Assembly (NCBI GenBank): GCA_944375955.1 | Contig: CALWBE010000069.1 | Coordinates: 1 to 56,121, forward strand | Direction: 5' to 3' | Origin: an uncultured Clostridia bacterium | GTDB lineage: Bacteria; Bacillota; Clostridia; Oscillospirales; CAG-382 | DNA length: 56,121 bases | Part shown: in pieces, positions 35,408 to 44,771 of the stretch | Position numbering within the stretch: the first letter of the stretch is position 1 | Layout: the number at the start of each line of letters is the position of its first letter | Position numbers and translations under genes: made by a program | Notes under the pieces: model-generated | What the model saw: only the letters and a program-made list of their open reading frames with translations | Database searches by the model: none | Told to the model about the DNA's origin: nothing

Positions 35408-36256
35408 CTATTTTTCAAGTATCACAACTACCATTTTTACAAAGCATTCCTTTATTCCGGGCAGCTTTGCTAAAGGCTTAAACACATTTCTCAACGGTAC
35501 CTCATTATAATAATCGATTTTGCTGAACTGAGAATTTTTTAATATATTGTTGAAACGTTTTATCGTCATTTTATTAATGTATGATATAGTTTCGCGTCCG
35601 TTTTTATCTTTTGAAAACCTGAAATTTATTCTCATGTCCCTATCTGGCATATCTTTTACGAGTTCTTTATATGCTTCTATCATCGTTTTCTCTCCGAAAA
35701 ATAGATGAACCCACGGAAATCCTATAACATCGCTCAAATGCGCTCCATATGGGTGATAATAAGGGCAAAAGTTTATATAAAGCTTTCCTCCCTTTTTCAG
35801 CACCCTATGACATTCCTTCAAAACTTCCTCCGGTTTTGCCACATGCTCCATGGAATCGTTCATTATTATAGTATCAAATGTATTATCCTCAAATTCAAGT
35901 TTCGATGCATCACATAAATGAAATGTAAAAACGTCATCAAACCCCTTTGCCTTGGCAAGACGCGCGCTTTCGTCAGCATAATGCTCTACAATATCAACAC
36001 CATCAACTTTTTTTGCACCGAGAGACGCATAATACAGAGATTTGCCGCCGGCTCCGCATCCTATATCAAGAACGGCTTTATCTTTAAACATCTCGTCTGT
36101 AGACTTTACCTGGGTATAAAATTTTATTGTGTCTGCCCCTTTTTCATACTGCCATTCGGCATATGTCATCTCACCTTTGTTCTGAAGATTAAAAGGATGA
36201 ACCGGAATTTTAAAAAGTTTATTTAAAGTAAGCAATATGTTTTTAGATATAGACAT
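35408..36256 (-). CDS. Class I SAM-dependent methyltransferase
   Basis: This 282-residue protein has motif I VLDIGCGAGGKSLYYASLG (about 61-79), motif II VDGVDIVEHY, motif post-II FHLCDASKLEFEDNTFD and NDSMEHVAKPEEVLKECHRVLKKGG. The C-terminal half (SDVIGFPWVHLFFGEKTMIEAY) has FPW-type features of lipid, quinone or sugar methyltransferases, but no substrate can be named. AGGAG precedes the start. It converges on the RraA-like operon and is not in a clear operon itself. Confidence 0.88.
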   Translation of the reverse strand: MSISKNILLTLNKLFKIPVHPFNLQNKGEMTYAEWQYEKGADTIKFYTQVKSTDEMFKDKAVLDIGCGAGGKSLYYASLGAKKVDGVDIVEHYADESARLAKAKGFDDVFTFHLCDASKLEFEDNTFDTIIMNDSMEHVAKPEEVLKECHRVLKKGGKLYINFCPYYHPYGAHLSDVIGFPWVHLFFGEKTMIEAYKELVKDMPDRDMRINFRFSKDKNGRETISYINKMTIKRFNNILKNSQFSKIDYYNEVPLRNVFKPLAKLPGIKECFVKMVVVILEK

Positions 36257-36433
36257 TTTTTTCTCCTACAATAATTATATTGAATTTATTTTAACACATT
36301 TTTTAATAAAATAAAATAATTATATAAAAATTCTTAGAATTGCAATTGCATTTTTTAAGCTTTTAACTTAACAACACAAAAAATTTATAATATTCAGAAA
36401 TTTTAATTAATTGTTTTTATGAGGTATTTTTAT

Positions 36434-37039
36434 ATGGATATAATAAAAAATGCATATAATAAAATCTGCGATCAATGGGATAAAACCAGAAAAAACTCAC
36501 CTGTAAATAAATGCATTGAGGATTTTGCCGAATACTTAAAGCCAGGTTCTAAAATACTTGACGCAGGATGCGGAACAGGCTTTCCGATATCCGCATACTT
36601 ATCAAACCGAGGTTTTTCAGTAACAGGAATAGATATCTCCGAAAAAATGATAGAAAAAGCAAAAAAACTCAATTTGTCAGACGCAGATTTTTTAGTTTGC
36701 GATCTTCTTGATTTTAACACATCTGAAAAATATGACGCCGTGATAGCCTTTGATTCTTTATGGCATATATCTCATGAAAGACAAGAAGAAATATATTGTA
36801 AAGTTTCATCACTTTTGAATAATTGCGGTTATTTCCTATTCACTCATGGCAAAAACAACGGTGAAATATTCGGGTCAATGTTCGGACAAGAATTTTATTA
36901 CAGCGCATTAGATAAAGACACTGTACTTGACCTTTTAATAAAAAACGGATTTTACATTATTTCCTGCATAGAAAATTATGAAGAAAAAACCACCGGCGAC
37001 AGGGAACTAATTATAGTTGCAGAAAAAATTTATGAATAA
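36434..37039 (+). CDS. Class I SAM-dependent methyltransferase, small
   Basis: This 201-residue protein has motif I SKILDAGCGTGFPISAYL (about 38-55), VTGIDISEKMIEKAKKL, and YDAVIAFDSLWHISHERQEEIY. The start at 36434 has GAGGT 8 nt upstream; an in-frame ATG at 36419 has none. It is a generic Methyltransf_11/25-type protein with unknown substrate. It differs from its divergent neighbour, so they are not recent duplicates. It ends at a strong terminator shared with argG. Confidence 0.86.
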   Translation: MDIIKNAYNKICDQWDKTRKNSPVNKCIEDFAEYLKPGSKILDAGCGTGFPISAYLSNRGFSVTGIDISEKMIEKAKKLNLSDADFLVCDLLDFNTSEKYDAVIAFDSLWHISHERQEEIYCKVSSLLNNCGYFLFTHGKNNGEIFGSMFGQEFYYSALDKDTVLDLLIKNGFYIISCIENYEEKTTGDRELIIVAEKIYE

Positions 37040-37049
37040 TATCACGATA

Positions 37050-37104
37050 AAACCTCTTGATTATTTCCGGCATTTTGTCATGAAAAATCAAGAGGTTTAT
37101 TTTT
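37050..37104 (+). terminator. Bidirectional terminator, methyltransferase and argG
   Basis: A perfect 13-bp stem (37050-37062 with 37086-37098) with a 23-nt loop and T-runs on both strands lies between converging genes. Confidence 0.8.
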
Positions 37105-37179
37105 TCAGATACTCTTCTGTCAGCTAATATATTACAGCTTATAAACAAAAGTCAAAACGAACGGAAGTATAATTTTTAA

Positions 37180-38403
37180 TTATTTCTTATTCTTCGCGTC
37201 TACTATTGCCTGAACTTTTATAGGCAAACCGTAAAGGTTTATAAATCCTGCTGCGTCAGCCTGATTATAATCGCTCTCGCCGAATGTCGCGATCTCCTCT
37301 GAATAAAGGCTGTAATCGCTCCATACTCCCGCTTTTATTATGTTTCCTTTATAAAGCTTAAGCTTTACTTTTCCGGTAACTTTTTCCTGTGTCTTATCTA
37401 CGAATGCTGATAAAGCTTCTCTTAATGGTGTATACCACTGGGCATTGTATACAAGCTCGGCAAAAGTAAGCGCAAGCTCTTTTTTCTTATGATAAGTCAT
37501 CTTGTCAAGACATATTGTTTCAAGATAATTATGCGCAAAGTAAAGTATAGCTCCGCCGGGTGTCTCGTATACTCCGCGGCATTTCATTCCTACAAGGCGG
37601 TTTTCTACTATGTCAACTATTCCGATTCCGTTTTTACCGCCGATTTCGTTCAGCTTAAGAATTATGTTCTTAGCGCTCATCTTTTCGCCGTTTATCGAAA
37701 CAGGTATGCCCTTTTCAAATTCAAGAGTTACATATTCGGGAACGTCCGGCGCCTGAAGGGGAGATACTCCCATCTCAAGAAATCCTTCTTTTTCATACAT
37801 CGGCTCATTTCCGGTATCCTCAAGATCCAATCCCTCATGAGAAAGATGCCACATATTCTTATCTTTCGAATAGTTGGTCTCACGGTTTATTTTTAACGGC
37901 ACATTATGCGCTTCCGCATAATCTATTTCTTCGTCACGTGATTTAATATCCCATTCACGCCAAGGCGCTATAATATGCATCTCGGGCGCAAACGCCTTAA
38001 TGGCAAGTTCAAAACGTACCTGGTCGTTTCCCTTTCCGGTGCAGCCGTGGCATATAGCGTCGGCACCTTCCTTTATAGCTATTTCCGCAAGCCTTTTAGC
38101 AATAATCGGACGGGCAAGTGCAGTTCCCAAAAGATAATCCTCATATACCGCTCCCGCTTTTACCGACGGTATTATTATATCATCTACAAATTCTTCCGTA
38201 AGATCTTCAACATATATCTTAGAAGCACCCGTTTTTATAGCCTTTTCCTCAAGTCCATCAAGCTCGTCAGCCTGACCTACATTTCCGGATACCGCTATAA
38301 TTTCGGGATTATTGTAATTTTCCTTTAACCACGGAATAATGATAGATGTGTCAAGTCCTCCGGAATATGCAAGAACTATCTTTTTTATATCCTTTTTATT
38401 CAT
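37180..38403 (-). CDS. argG: Argininosuccinate synthase
   Basis: ArgG joins citrulline and aspartate using ATP to make argininosuccinate, the substrate of ArgH. The 407-residue length is standard. Visible motifs: [10 protein letters not shown] (ATP-binding P-loop of the N-type pyrophosphatase fold), [15 protein letters not shown], and [11 protein letters not shown] (with typical EGLDLED). A strong promoter flanked by two ARG-box-like sites lies upstream. It is not next to argH but shares its type of control. Confidence 0.97.
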   Translation of the reverse strand: MNKKDIKKIVLAYSGGLDTSIIIPWLKENYNNPEIIAVSGNVGQADELDGLEEKAIKTGASKIYVEDLTEEFVDDIIIPSVKAGAVYEDYLLGTALARPIIAKRLAEIAIKEGADAICHGCTGKGNDQVRFELAIKAFAPEMHIIAPWREWDIKSRDEEIDYAEAHNVPLKINRETNYSKDKNMWHLSHEGLDLEDTGNEPMYEKEGFLEMGVSPLQAPDVPEYVTLEFEKGIPVSINGEKMSAKNIILKLNEIGGKNGIGIVDIVENRLVGMKCRGVYETPGGAILYFAHNYLETICLDKMTYHKKKELALTFAELVYNAQWYTPLREALSAFVDKTQEKVTGKVKLKLYKGNIIKAGVWSDYSLYSEEIATFGESDYNQADAAGFINLYGLPIKVQAIVDAKNKK

Positions 38404-38424
38404 TTTTCGGTCCCCTTTTCTATT

Positions 38425-38508
38425 TTATGAAATATTTATTCAGATCACATGCATAATTATACACCCAAATTTTGGCTTTGTCAAGTCGTTTTTGTATAAA
38501 TATTCTAT
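38425..38508 (-). promoter_or_regulatory. argG promoter flanked by two ARG-box-like sites
   Basis: On the minus strand TTGACA (38484-38479), a 17-nt spacer and TATAAT (38461-38456) form a perfect promoter. Upstream, 38491-38508 matches the ArgR consensus at 16 of 18 positions. Downstream, 38425-38444 holds TGAAT and TTCA halves with one extra central base. Paired operators around a promoter are typical of ArgR repression. Confidence 0.65.
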
Positions 38509-38540
38509 TTTTTGCATATATTTAATAAATATTGAGTATT

Positions 38541-38888
38541 TTACCGTTCTTTTGCATATTTATCAGCAACACGTCTTATTTGATCGAGAAACGCTTCTTC
38601 TCCCAAAGTGTTTATCTTAAAGAAAACCGCCTGGCTTCCGCCTGAAGTTATAGCCGAAAAATGAATTTCTCCTTCCGACTCGGCAACAAGAACAGACATG
38701 CTGACACGGTTGCATCCGAAAAAACTATATCTTTCATATACACGCATCGCAGCCTTATTTCCGTTTGAAAGATTGAAAAAGCTTTCATCCTCTAAGGTTG
38801 CCGAAACGCTTCCGCCGAGTACTGCATCGTCAATATCATGAATAATAGAATAAAAATCACCTGTAAGAATTCTTTCGATCTTTGCCAC
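38541..38888 (-). CDS. DUF6054 family protein
   Basis: This 115-residue protein begins MAKIERILTGDF and contains RVYERYSFFGCNRVSMSVL and TSGGSQAVFFKINTLGEEAFLD, the pattern recalled for DUF6054 proteins of clostridia. No signal peptide or membrane segment is seen, so it is cytoplasmic. Function is unknown. It is 54 nt downstream of the SleB-domain gene on the same strand and may be cotranscribed with it. The family assignment is from memory of motifs. Confidence 0.75.
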   Translation of the reverse strand: MAKIERILTGDFYSIIHDIDDAVLGGSVSATLEDESFFNLSNGNKAAMRVYERYSFFGCNRVSMSVLVAESEGEIHFSAITSGGSQAVFFKINTLGEEAFLDQIRRVADKYAKER

Positions 38889-38942
38889 TTCCGTCAGCCT
38901 TTCATATTTATATTAAAGACACGCATAACGTATAGTTTAAGT

Positions 38943-39773
38943 TTAATAGAAAAATGCATTTCCACCTAAACTCATTGCATATTCGCGATTATTATTCATC
39001 CAGGAATTTTCAACATAATCAGCTTGGAAAAACAAACAATCCTTTGCAACTACAACACCGTTAAGCGCACATTTTGCTGCAAGAATGCACTCGTCTGAGG
39101 GTTCGGTTTTTTCAAGCACTCCATTATATGCAATAGAAAACTGAATGCTGCCTCCTCTTCTGTCATAAATTACTTCACTAACGCTGTCCGGGAACAAATC
39201 GCTCTCCACGCGATTGCATACTACATTTGCAACTGCGATCTTTGCCTCAAAAGGTGATGATCCGCATTCACTCTGCAACACTTTTGCAAGCAGAAGTATA
39301 TCGTTATTTGTATAAACATGATTCCTGTGTTCTTCTTCAATAAATACATCAGGAGCTGAAATCCACACCTGAAAATAATAATCGTCCCATGTAACCGTAT
39401 AACCTAAACTTTCAGCCAAATCTCTTACAGGAACAAACATAGTTTCTTCATGCATTACTGCTGCGTCTTCCGATGTATTTTCTGAAAATTCTACCATGTC
39501 ATCTCCCAGTTCGACGGTTGCAATATCTGTTTCGCCGTTCCAGTTAACTGTCGCACCTGTCGCTTCTGCCACTGCTCTCAAAGGTACAAATACCGTATCA
39601 TGCTCGAGGAAAGCTTTTTCAGGCGTCCTTAATATATGTCCGTTAACCACAACATCAACCGGTATTTCATAACCATCAATCGAATATCGTTCAGCAGACA
39701 CCTCAAACGACAGTATTAAGCTTAAAATAATACTGGAAAAAGCAATGAAAATAATTTTTTTCAAAAAGTTCAT
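38943..39773 (-). CDS. Secreted copper-amine-oxidase-N domain/SleB cell-wall hydrolase
   Basis: This 276-residue protein starts with a signal peptide (1-27). Residues about 35-140 are a copper-amine-oxidase N-terminal-like domain in two copies (VFVPLRAVAEATGATVNWNG; MFVPVRDLAESLGYTVTWDD), a wall-associated module despite the name. Residues about 150-276 are a SleB/CwlJ hydrolase domain with LLLAKVLQSECGSSPFEAKIAVANVVCNRV, catalytic Glu in QSECG, and QFSIAYNG. Such enzymes cut spore cortex or vegetative peptidoglycan. A hairpin lies in its leader (39807-39833). Confidence 0.9.
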   Translation of the reverse strand: MNFLKKIIFIAFSSIILSLILSFEVSAERYSIDGYEIPVDVVVNGHILRTPEKAFLEHDTVFVPLRAVAEATGATVNWNGETDIATVELGDDMVEFSENTSEDAAVMHEETMFVPVRDLAESLGYTVTWDDYYFQVWISAPDVFIEEEHRNHVYTNNDILLLAKVLQSECGSSPFEAKIAVANVVCNRVESDLFPDSVSEVIYDRRGGSIQFSIAYNGVLEKTEPSDECILAAKCALNGVVVAKDCLFFQADYVENSWMNNNREYAMSLGGNAFFY

Positions 39774-40091
39774 ATAAAAATAATCTCCTTTTTTACTTTA
39801 CTTAGCCTTTTCGGCAACCTTTTCACCGAAAAGTAACTTTATTATATTTATTATAATAATATGTGTTTTAATAAATAACTGTAAACCCTTCACATTATTT
39901 TATCCAGGTTATTATATCATAATATAAAAAATATTGCAACCCCTCCCTTTTTTGCGATCTATAACACAAAAGCTGCACCGTCAAAAGGCAAAAAATATCA
40001 GCTTCAAATTCAGAGAATTTGAAGCTGATATAGTTTTTTGCTCTTCTTTAAATAAGCTTATAAATGCTTTATTTACAGTATAATACTTATA
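39774..40091. other. 318-bp intergenic region
   Basis: No gene is seen. It holds a leader hairpin of the SleB-type gene (CTTTTCGG 39807-39814 with 39826-39833) and the terminator of the large secreted protein gene at 39995-40031. Confidence 0.6.
39995..40037 (-). terminator. Terminator of the large secreted protein gene
   Basis: A perfect 17-bp stem (39995-40011 with 40015-40031) has a 3-nt loop and T-runs on both strands, 60 nt after the stop. Confidence 0.85.
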
Positions 40092-43000
40092 TTATTTAAT
40101 AGTAATCTTTATTGCATGGCCCTTATCATATGCTGAACCGGTCATTACATACTGAGGTATTACAACATCGGGATTATCTGTGCCGTCAGCATTTTTAGAC
40201 CATATTTCCGTATAATAATCACAGTGCCAATGTCCGCAGAAATATCCTTTTACAACATCAGGATTCATTGTTATAAGGTCATAAATTTGTTTTGTAGCTC
40301 CGGTCGCACTGTAACCTATAAAACTTGTGTAAAAGTTTGCAGGATCTCCGGAACCGTCGTTTATGCGAATAGCATAATGTTCAGCGTCCTCTGGATTTCT
40401 GGTAGAAAGCGGCGTATGTCCAAAAATAAGTACAGGAATCTGCTTTTCTCTTGCTGTTTCAATATCTGCGGAAAGCAGCGGGACTTGACTGTCCCAATAT
40501 TTATTCTGGCTGTTATCCATCTGGATAATCATTACCTTTTCAATACCCTGATCATTTGTCAATATTTTTGACGTATAATAAATATCATGTTTCCAGTTAT
40601 CCTGAAGTATCTGATAACGCGATTCAAGTGATGACGGATCGGGTACAGTTCCCTGCATCTGACGCACAGGCTCATGGTTACCGAGAGCTATAATTGTATC
40701 TGGATACGGATCCCATACATACTTGTAAAGCAGTTCAAGGCAGCCCCATGACAGATAGTCTATTGCATCACCAGTAATTACGATCTGATCAGAATAGCTT
40801 GCGTATTCTATACTGTTGTTAAGCGCAGTCTGTGTAGACGGATATCTGAACGCAACTCTGTTTTCCCAAGTGCTCATAACTGCGGGGTTTGCTTCTTCCA
40901 TATCTCGCTCATTGCAGTAATTGAAATGAGTATCAGAAAGCTGTACTACTTCAACGGCGTCTCCACCGGTACCCGAATCTATTTCTACTTCCCGTATCAT
41001 AACACCGCTGTTTTCAAGCTGATATATCCATGTATTAGGATCGTCGCTTGAACCTTTTATGTCGATCTTATTCTGGTTTAAATACTCCTGTTTAAGGGTT
41101 TCGTCAACATAATTTTTAATGCTTTCCAAATAAGCTCTTTCATCTCCTGTTATGCTCTCATCCTCAAGCGCCACTTTTGCTACTGCGTAAAGATTAGACG
41201 AATAATAATCAGTATAAAGCACTCTGTTTCTTCCGTTAAAATCTATATACTTTATGTATCCCCTTACAGTATACTGTCTTCTGTAGTAATCCTGCGGCAG
41301 ATTTATAACACAAATAGTATAATATATCCTGTCACCGAAATCTTCAAATGTCAGAACTGCCGGAACAGCCATAGAATCATATGATTTCCCGTTATAAGTA
41401 TAAGTTCTGTCCAGTTCAAGCTGTTCCGTTCCGAGAACCTGTGACGGAATAATAACCGTACCATATTCAACTGTTTCAAGCGCGTCGGTTATAGCGTCGG
41501 TCTTGTCAACAACAAAGCGAAGTCCGGGATTTCCGCTAGTTCTTATCTGAACGCCGGCCATCGAAAAATCTCCCCCGACTTCAAGACTGCAGTCAACATA
41601 CTTTGCATAAAGCTTATCTCCGGCATTAAAGGTTGTTTCTGTAACCTTGTTTCCTTCTTCGTCAGACCATCCGACAAACAGCTTGTTATCATACTCCAGA
41701 TGACGCAAATCATCAAAATCTATCGTATAGTCCTGATAGAACTGTACTACCGTGCCGCTGTTAGTATAATATACAACGTCTGTATATGTAACGTTATATT
41801 CGCCCGGTTCAGGAACCGCAAGAATTCCGCTTGCCGAAATATATGTATTTGTTCCGTCAGCCGAAGTCGCAACAGCCGTAAGACCGCCTACAACTTCAAA
41901 TTCTCCCGCAATTTCTGTTGCTTTTAACATGCTTCCTCCCGCGGCTGCACTTCTCATAAGCCAATATCCGCCGTTTGGATCAAAATCAGGAGAAAGTTCT
42001 GTAGTTACGCCGTTATTTAATATTATTTGAAGATTTTTATCAAATACAGGAGCTCTCTGCTCTTTGCTCTGTTTTATAATCTTTCCGACAGTTCCGCCGT
42101 TTACGGTTATATTCACATCTTCCGTAAACTCTACGCCCATCTGTGTGTCAAGCCATCCGTCGGCTCCGATCGTAATACTTTCTATGCTTCCGTCGTTGAT
42201 TGTAAAATCAACGCCTTCCGTCTTATGCGATTCTGTCATATTGTAATATGCTCCGACATGTATCGCTCCGAACAGTCCGCTTGATATCTCTGTCTCTTCT
42301 TTTCCGCCGTCAGCATTGTATGTTCCGATATGAAGATTTATCTTGCGTTCTGTTGTACTTACAGTAACTCCATTGTCAAAAACAAGCTTCTTGCCGCCTG
42401 TCTCTATAAATTTATCTGATATCTCAACGCTTATGTCTATATTCTTGAAAGTTGTCGGACCGTTTATCAAAACGCTTCCCGAAGTAATGCAAAAATGGGA
42501 ATTTCCTGTTCCGTCTCCCATAATAGTTATCATATCATTATGAGCGGGAAGTGCAGCCGGAGCCTCAAGACGTCCGATAACAACTATTGTTTTATTTTCA
42601 GTTTGGAAACCATTTAACAAATTTATCGCTTTGTCTATAGTAAGAACTGCTTTATCTTCCGTACTTCCGTCATCTACATCGCTGCCGTTTGCAGGATCTA
42701 GATATATTACGGAAAGATCCTGTATTATATTCCAAACAGATGTAAAATCAACTTCATCTACATCTTCGGGCAGAATAAATTCCGTACCTGCAGTGTATTT
42801 CTCACCGTTAAGCTCCCAACCGCCGAAAGTATGCGAAATTTTATCCTCAAGCCTCGGCAATATTATTTTTGTTCCTTTTATATACGTTCCTTCGGCTTTT
42901 ACTCCGTCATATTTCACTGTTATTGAATTTAATTCGGACTGCTCACTGAAAGTAACGTCATACGTTCCCGCCGGAACAGTCAGATATCCGTTTTCAGATA

Positions 43001-44420
43001 CGTATGCGGTTCCGCTTTCATTTTGGGCAATTGCCGTTTTTTCACCTAAAACAGCAAAAACTCCCGCTGTATCTGTTACATCAAGCTTCGCACCGGTATC
43101 GTCTGCTTCGGCATTCATTATCCATTCGCCTTCACCAAGAACAATTCCTGTCTTTTTATATTCGAAAGATGTTCCATTATTGAATATTATCTGCAGAGAA
43201 TCTGCCGACATACTGCCTGTGCCTATATCAGATATGACTCCAACAGTTCCTCCGTCTATAACAATATTGATATCTTTCGCCTGCCATGTATCTTTATTAT
43301 TCCGCAGTTTTATGTTATCTATCTTCGCACCTTTGCCGACATACACAGTTTGATTTTCAGATATTGTGCAATTGCCGTCCCAGCCTCCAAAGGCAATATC
43401 TCCGTAAAGTCCTGCGCCGAGAGATATTGTTCCCTCGTTAGAAACATTGTAACGGCCGGCAACATCAACAGAAAGCTTGCCTATTCCTGATAATCCTTCA
43501 TTGGCCGGCTTAGTTTGAGCGTCGCTTGTGATCTTCGTTCGGATATAGCTTACATTTTCTTCAAAAGCAACATCATATCCCTTTGAAACTACTTGTTTTC
43601 CGGTATTATAGCCTTCTATTAAAGTGATATTCTTAAAAACCGTCGGGCCATTGAGCTCAAGATGATTTGCTCCGAAGCAGATTACCGAATCAGCTGCATC
43701 ACCTTCGTATGTAATTGTTCCCGTATGAGCCGGAACATTTTCATAAACGAGCACATTCTGCGTTCCGCCGTAAACGGGATTTGCCCAATCGCTGCCGCGA
43801 GTATACACCTCATATTCGGCGTTGCCTTCGGCATCTGTTCCGTCAAGAACGATTACCGTACCGTCATTTGACGTACCTATAAGATTTATTGCGGCGGCAA
43901 TAGTCTTTACTGGTGATGCGGCTGTAAGACCGTCATTTTCATCAGAACCGTATTTGTTTGAAACATATACGGATCCCGCAACATCCTCTGACTCCTGCTC
44001 CTGCACCGTCAAAACAGCACGGTCAAGCTCTACATCATATCCGTTATTATCAAAAAGCACTACCGTCCATTCCCCGGCTTTCAGCGGCCATCCTCCGGGA
44101 GTTCCCTGATATCTGTCTGGTGACATTTTTTCCGTACTGAAAGTTACTGTTCCGTTTTCGGCGTAAATCCATCCTGAATGACCTGCGCTTCCTATAGTCT
44201 GGCTTGAGGCATACAGGCACAACCAGTCTCCCGAATCTACGTTTTCGCATATAACATCAAAAGCCGCTGTCCCTTCCGTAATCACCGGCGTAATTAATGT
44301 TATACACGGAGATCCGCTGTCTTTTTCTTCTCCCTGTGCAAATATTCCTGCCGGCATATTAAAAATCCCCGCAAGCATAACAAGTACAAGAATTACAGAT
44401 AAACTTTTATTGCTCTTCAT
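40092..44420 (-). CDS. Large secreted beta-helix/metallophosphoesterase protein
   Basis: This 1442-residue protein has a signal peptide (1-29). Two parallel-beta-helix-like modules follow (about 150-480 and 570-870), each starting with a pectate-lyase-like entry (YVSNKYGSDENDGLTAASP; YLDPANGSDVDDGSTEDKA) and sharing GGTVGxI and FNNGT repeats. Two InlB-type B-repeats (FGGWELNGEKYTAGTEF; FVGWSDEEGNKVTETTF) come after the modules. The C-terminal 280 residues are a calcineurin-like phosphoesterase: LSDTHFNY, TGDAIDY, LGNHEP, FGHTPLS and CGHWHCDYY supply all metal ligands. No SLH or LPXTG anchor is visible. The substrate is unknown. It is monocistronic. Confidence 0.85.
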   Translation of the reverse strand: MKSNKSLSVILVLVMLAGIFNMPAGIFAQGEEKDSGSPCITLITPVITEGTAAFDVICENVDSGDWLCLYASSQTIGSAGHSGWIYAENGTVTFSTEKMSPDRYQGTPGGWPLKAGEWTVVLFDNNGYDVELDRAVLTVQEQESEDVAGSVYVSNKYGSDENDGLTAASPVKTIAAAINLIGTSNDGTVIVLDGTDAEGNAEYEVYTRGSDWANPVYGGTQNVLVYENVPAHTGTITYEGDAADSVICFGANHLELNGPTVFKNITLIEGYNTGKQVVSKGYDVAFEENVSYIRTKITSDAQTKPANEGLSGIGKLSVDVAGRYNVSNEGTISLGAGLYGDIAFGGWDGNCTISENQTVYVGKGAKIDNIKLRNNKDTWQAKDINIVIDGGTVGVISDIGTGSMSADSLQIIFNNGTSFEYKKTGIVLGEGEWIMNAEADDTGAKLDVTDTAGVFAVLGEKTAIAQNESGTAYVSENGYLTVPAGTYDVTFSEQSELNSITVKYDGVKAEGTYIKGTKIILPRLEDKISHTFGGWELNGEKYTAGTEFILPEDVDEVDFTSVWNIIQDLSVIYLDPANGSDVDDGSTEDKAVLTIDKAINLLNGFQTENKTIVVIGRLEAPAALPAHNDMITIMGDGTGNSHFCITSGSVLINGPTTFKNIDISVEISDKFIETGGKKLVFDNGVTVSTTERKINLHIGTYNADGGKEETEISSGLFGAIHVGAYYNMTESHKTEGVDFTINDGSIESITIGADGWLDTQMGVEFTEDVNITVNGGTVGKIIKQSKEQRAPVFDKNLQIILNNGVTTELSPDFDPNGGYWLMRSAAAGGSMLKATEIAGEFEVVGGLTAVATSADGTNTYISASGILAVPEPGEYNVTYTDVVYYTNSGTVVQFYQDYTIDFDDLRHLEYDNKLFVGWSDEEGNKVTETTFNAGDKLYAKYVDCSLEVGGDFSMAGVQIRTSGNPGLRFVVDKTDAITDALETVEYGTVIIPSQVLGTEQLELDRTYTYNGKSYDSMAVPAVLTFEDFGDRIYYTICVINLPQDYYRRQYTVRGYIKYIDFNGRNRVLYTDYYSSNLYAVAKVALEDESITGDERAYLESIKNYVDETLKQEYLNQNKIDIKGSSDDPNTWIYQLENSGVMIREVEIDSGTGGDAVEVVQLSDTHFNYCNERDMEEANPAVMSTWENRVAFRYPSTQTALNNSIEYASYSDQIVITGDAIDYLSWGCLELLYKYVWDPYPDTIIALGNHEPVRQMQGTVPDPSSLESRYQILQDNWKHDIYYTSKILTNDQGIEKVMIIQMDNSQNKYWDSQVPLLSADIETAREKQIPVLIFGHTPLSTRNPEDAEHYAIRINDGSGDPANFYTSFIGYSATGATKQIYDLITMNPDVVKGYFCGHWHCDYYTEIWSKNADGTDNPDVVIPQYVMTGSAYDKGHAIKITIK

Positions 44421-44771
44421 ACAGTCTGCTCCTTAAATATTATTATACATTATGTATGATATCATAATTTAATTGAAATTTTATGAGAAAATTATTATTT
44501 TTTATTTAACAATTGATTAATATTCAAGCAATTTATATAAAATTTAAATTTATAATCTTGCTTTTTTATATGATTCTTATATATAACCAACTTCAAGTTA
44601 AATTAGCAAAAATAAGCACATTTAAAAATCATAAAACATCCGACTTAAATCATATTTTCTATTTTATTTTCATATTATAAAGATAAGGAGATTAACATTA
44701 TTTGAATAATTTCGGAAATTTTTGGCAACAATCTTAACCGCAGGACACAAAATATGAAATAGGTGGAAAAT
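44421..44771. other. 351-bp AT-rich divergent intergenic region
   Basis: No full gene is seen. A strong AAGGAG (44685-44690) lies 11 nt before TTG 44702, which opens a 12-codon frame (LNNFGNFWQQS then stop). This may be a leader peptide or chance. Promoters for both flanking genes must lie here but were not fixed. Confidence 0.45.

Noticed and set aside
35408..37039. The two methyltransferases as a recent duplication
   Set aside because: They share only the generic SAM-binding motifs; lengths and C-terminal halves differ, and they are divergent in orientation.
42631..43353. 240-residue plus-strand frame inside the large secreted protein gene
   Set aside because: It is an antisense shadow with Ser/Pro-rich low-complexity translation and no ribosome site; the minus-strand gene has clear domains.
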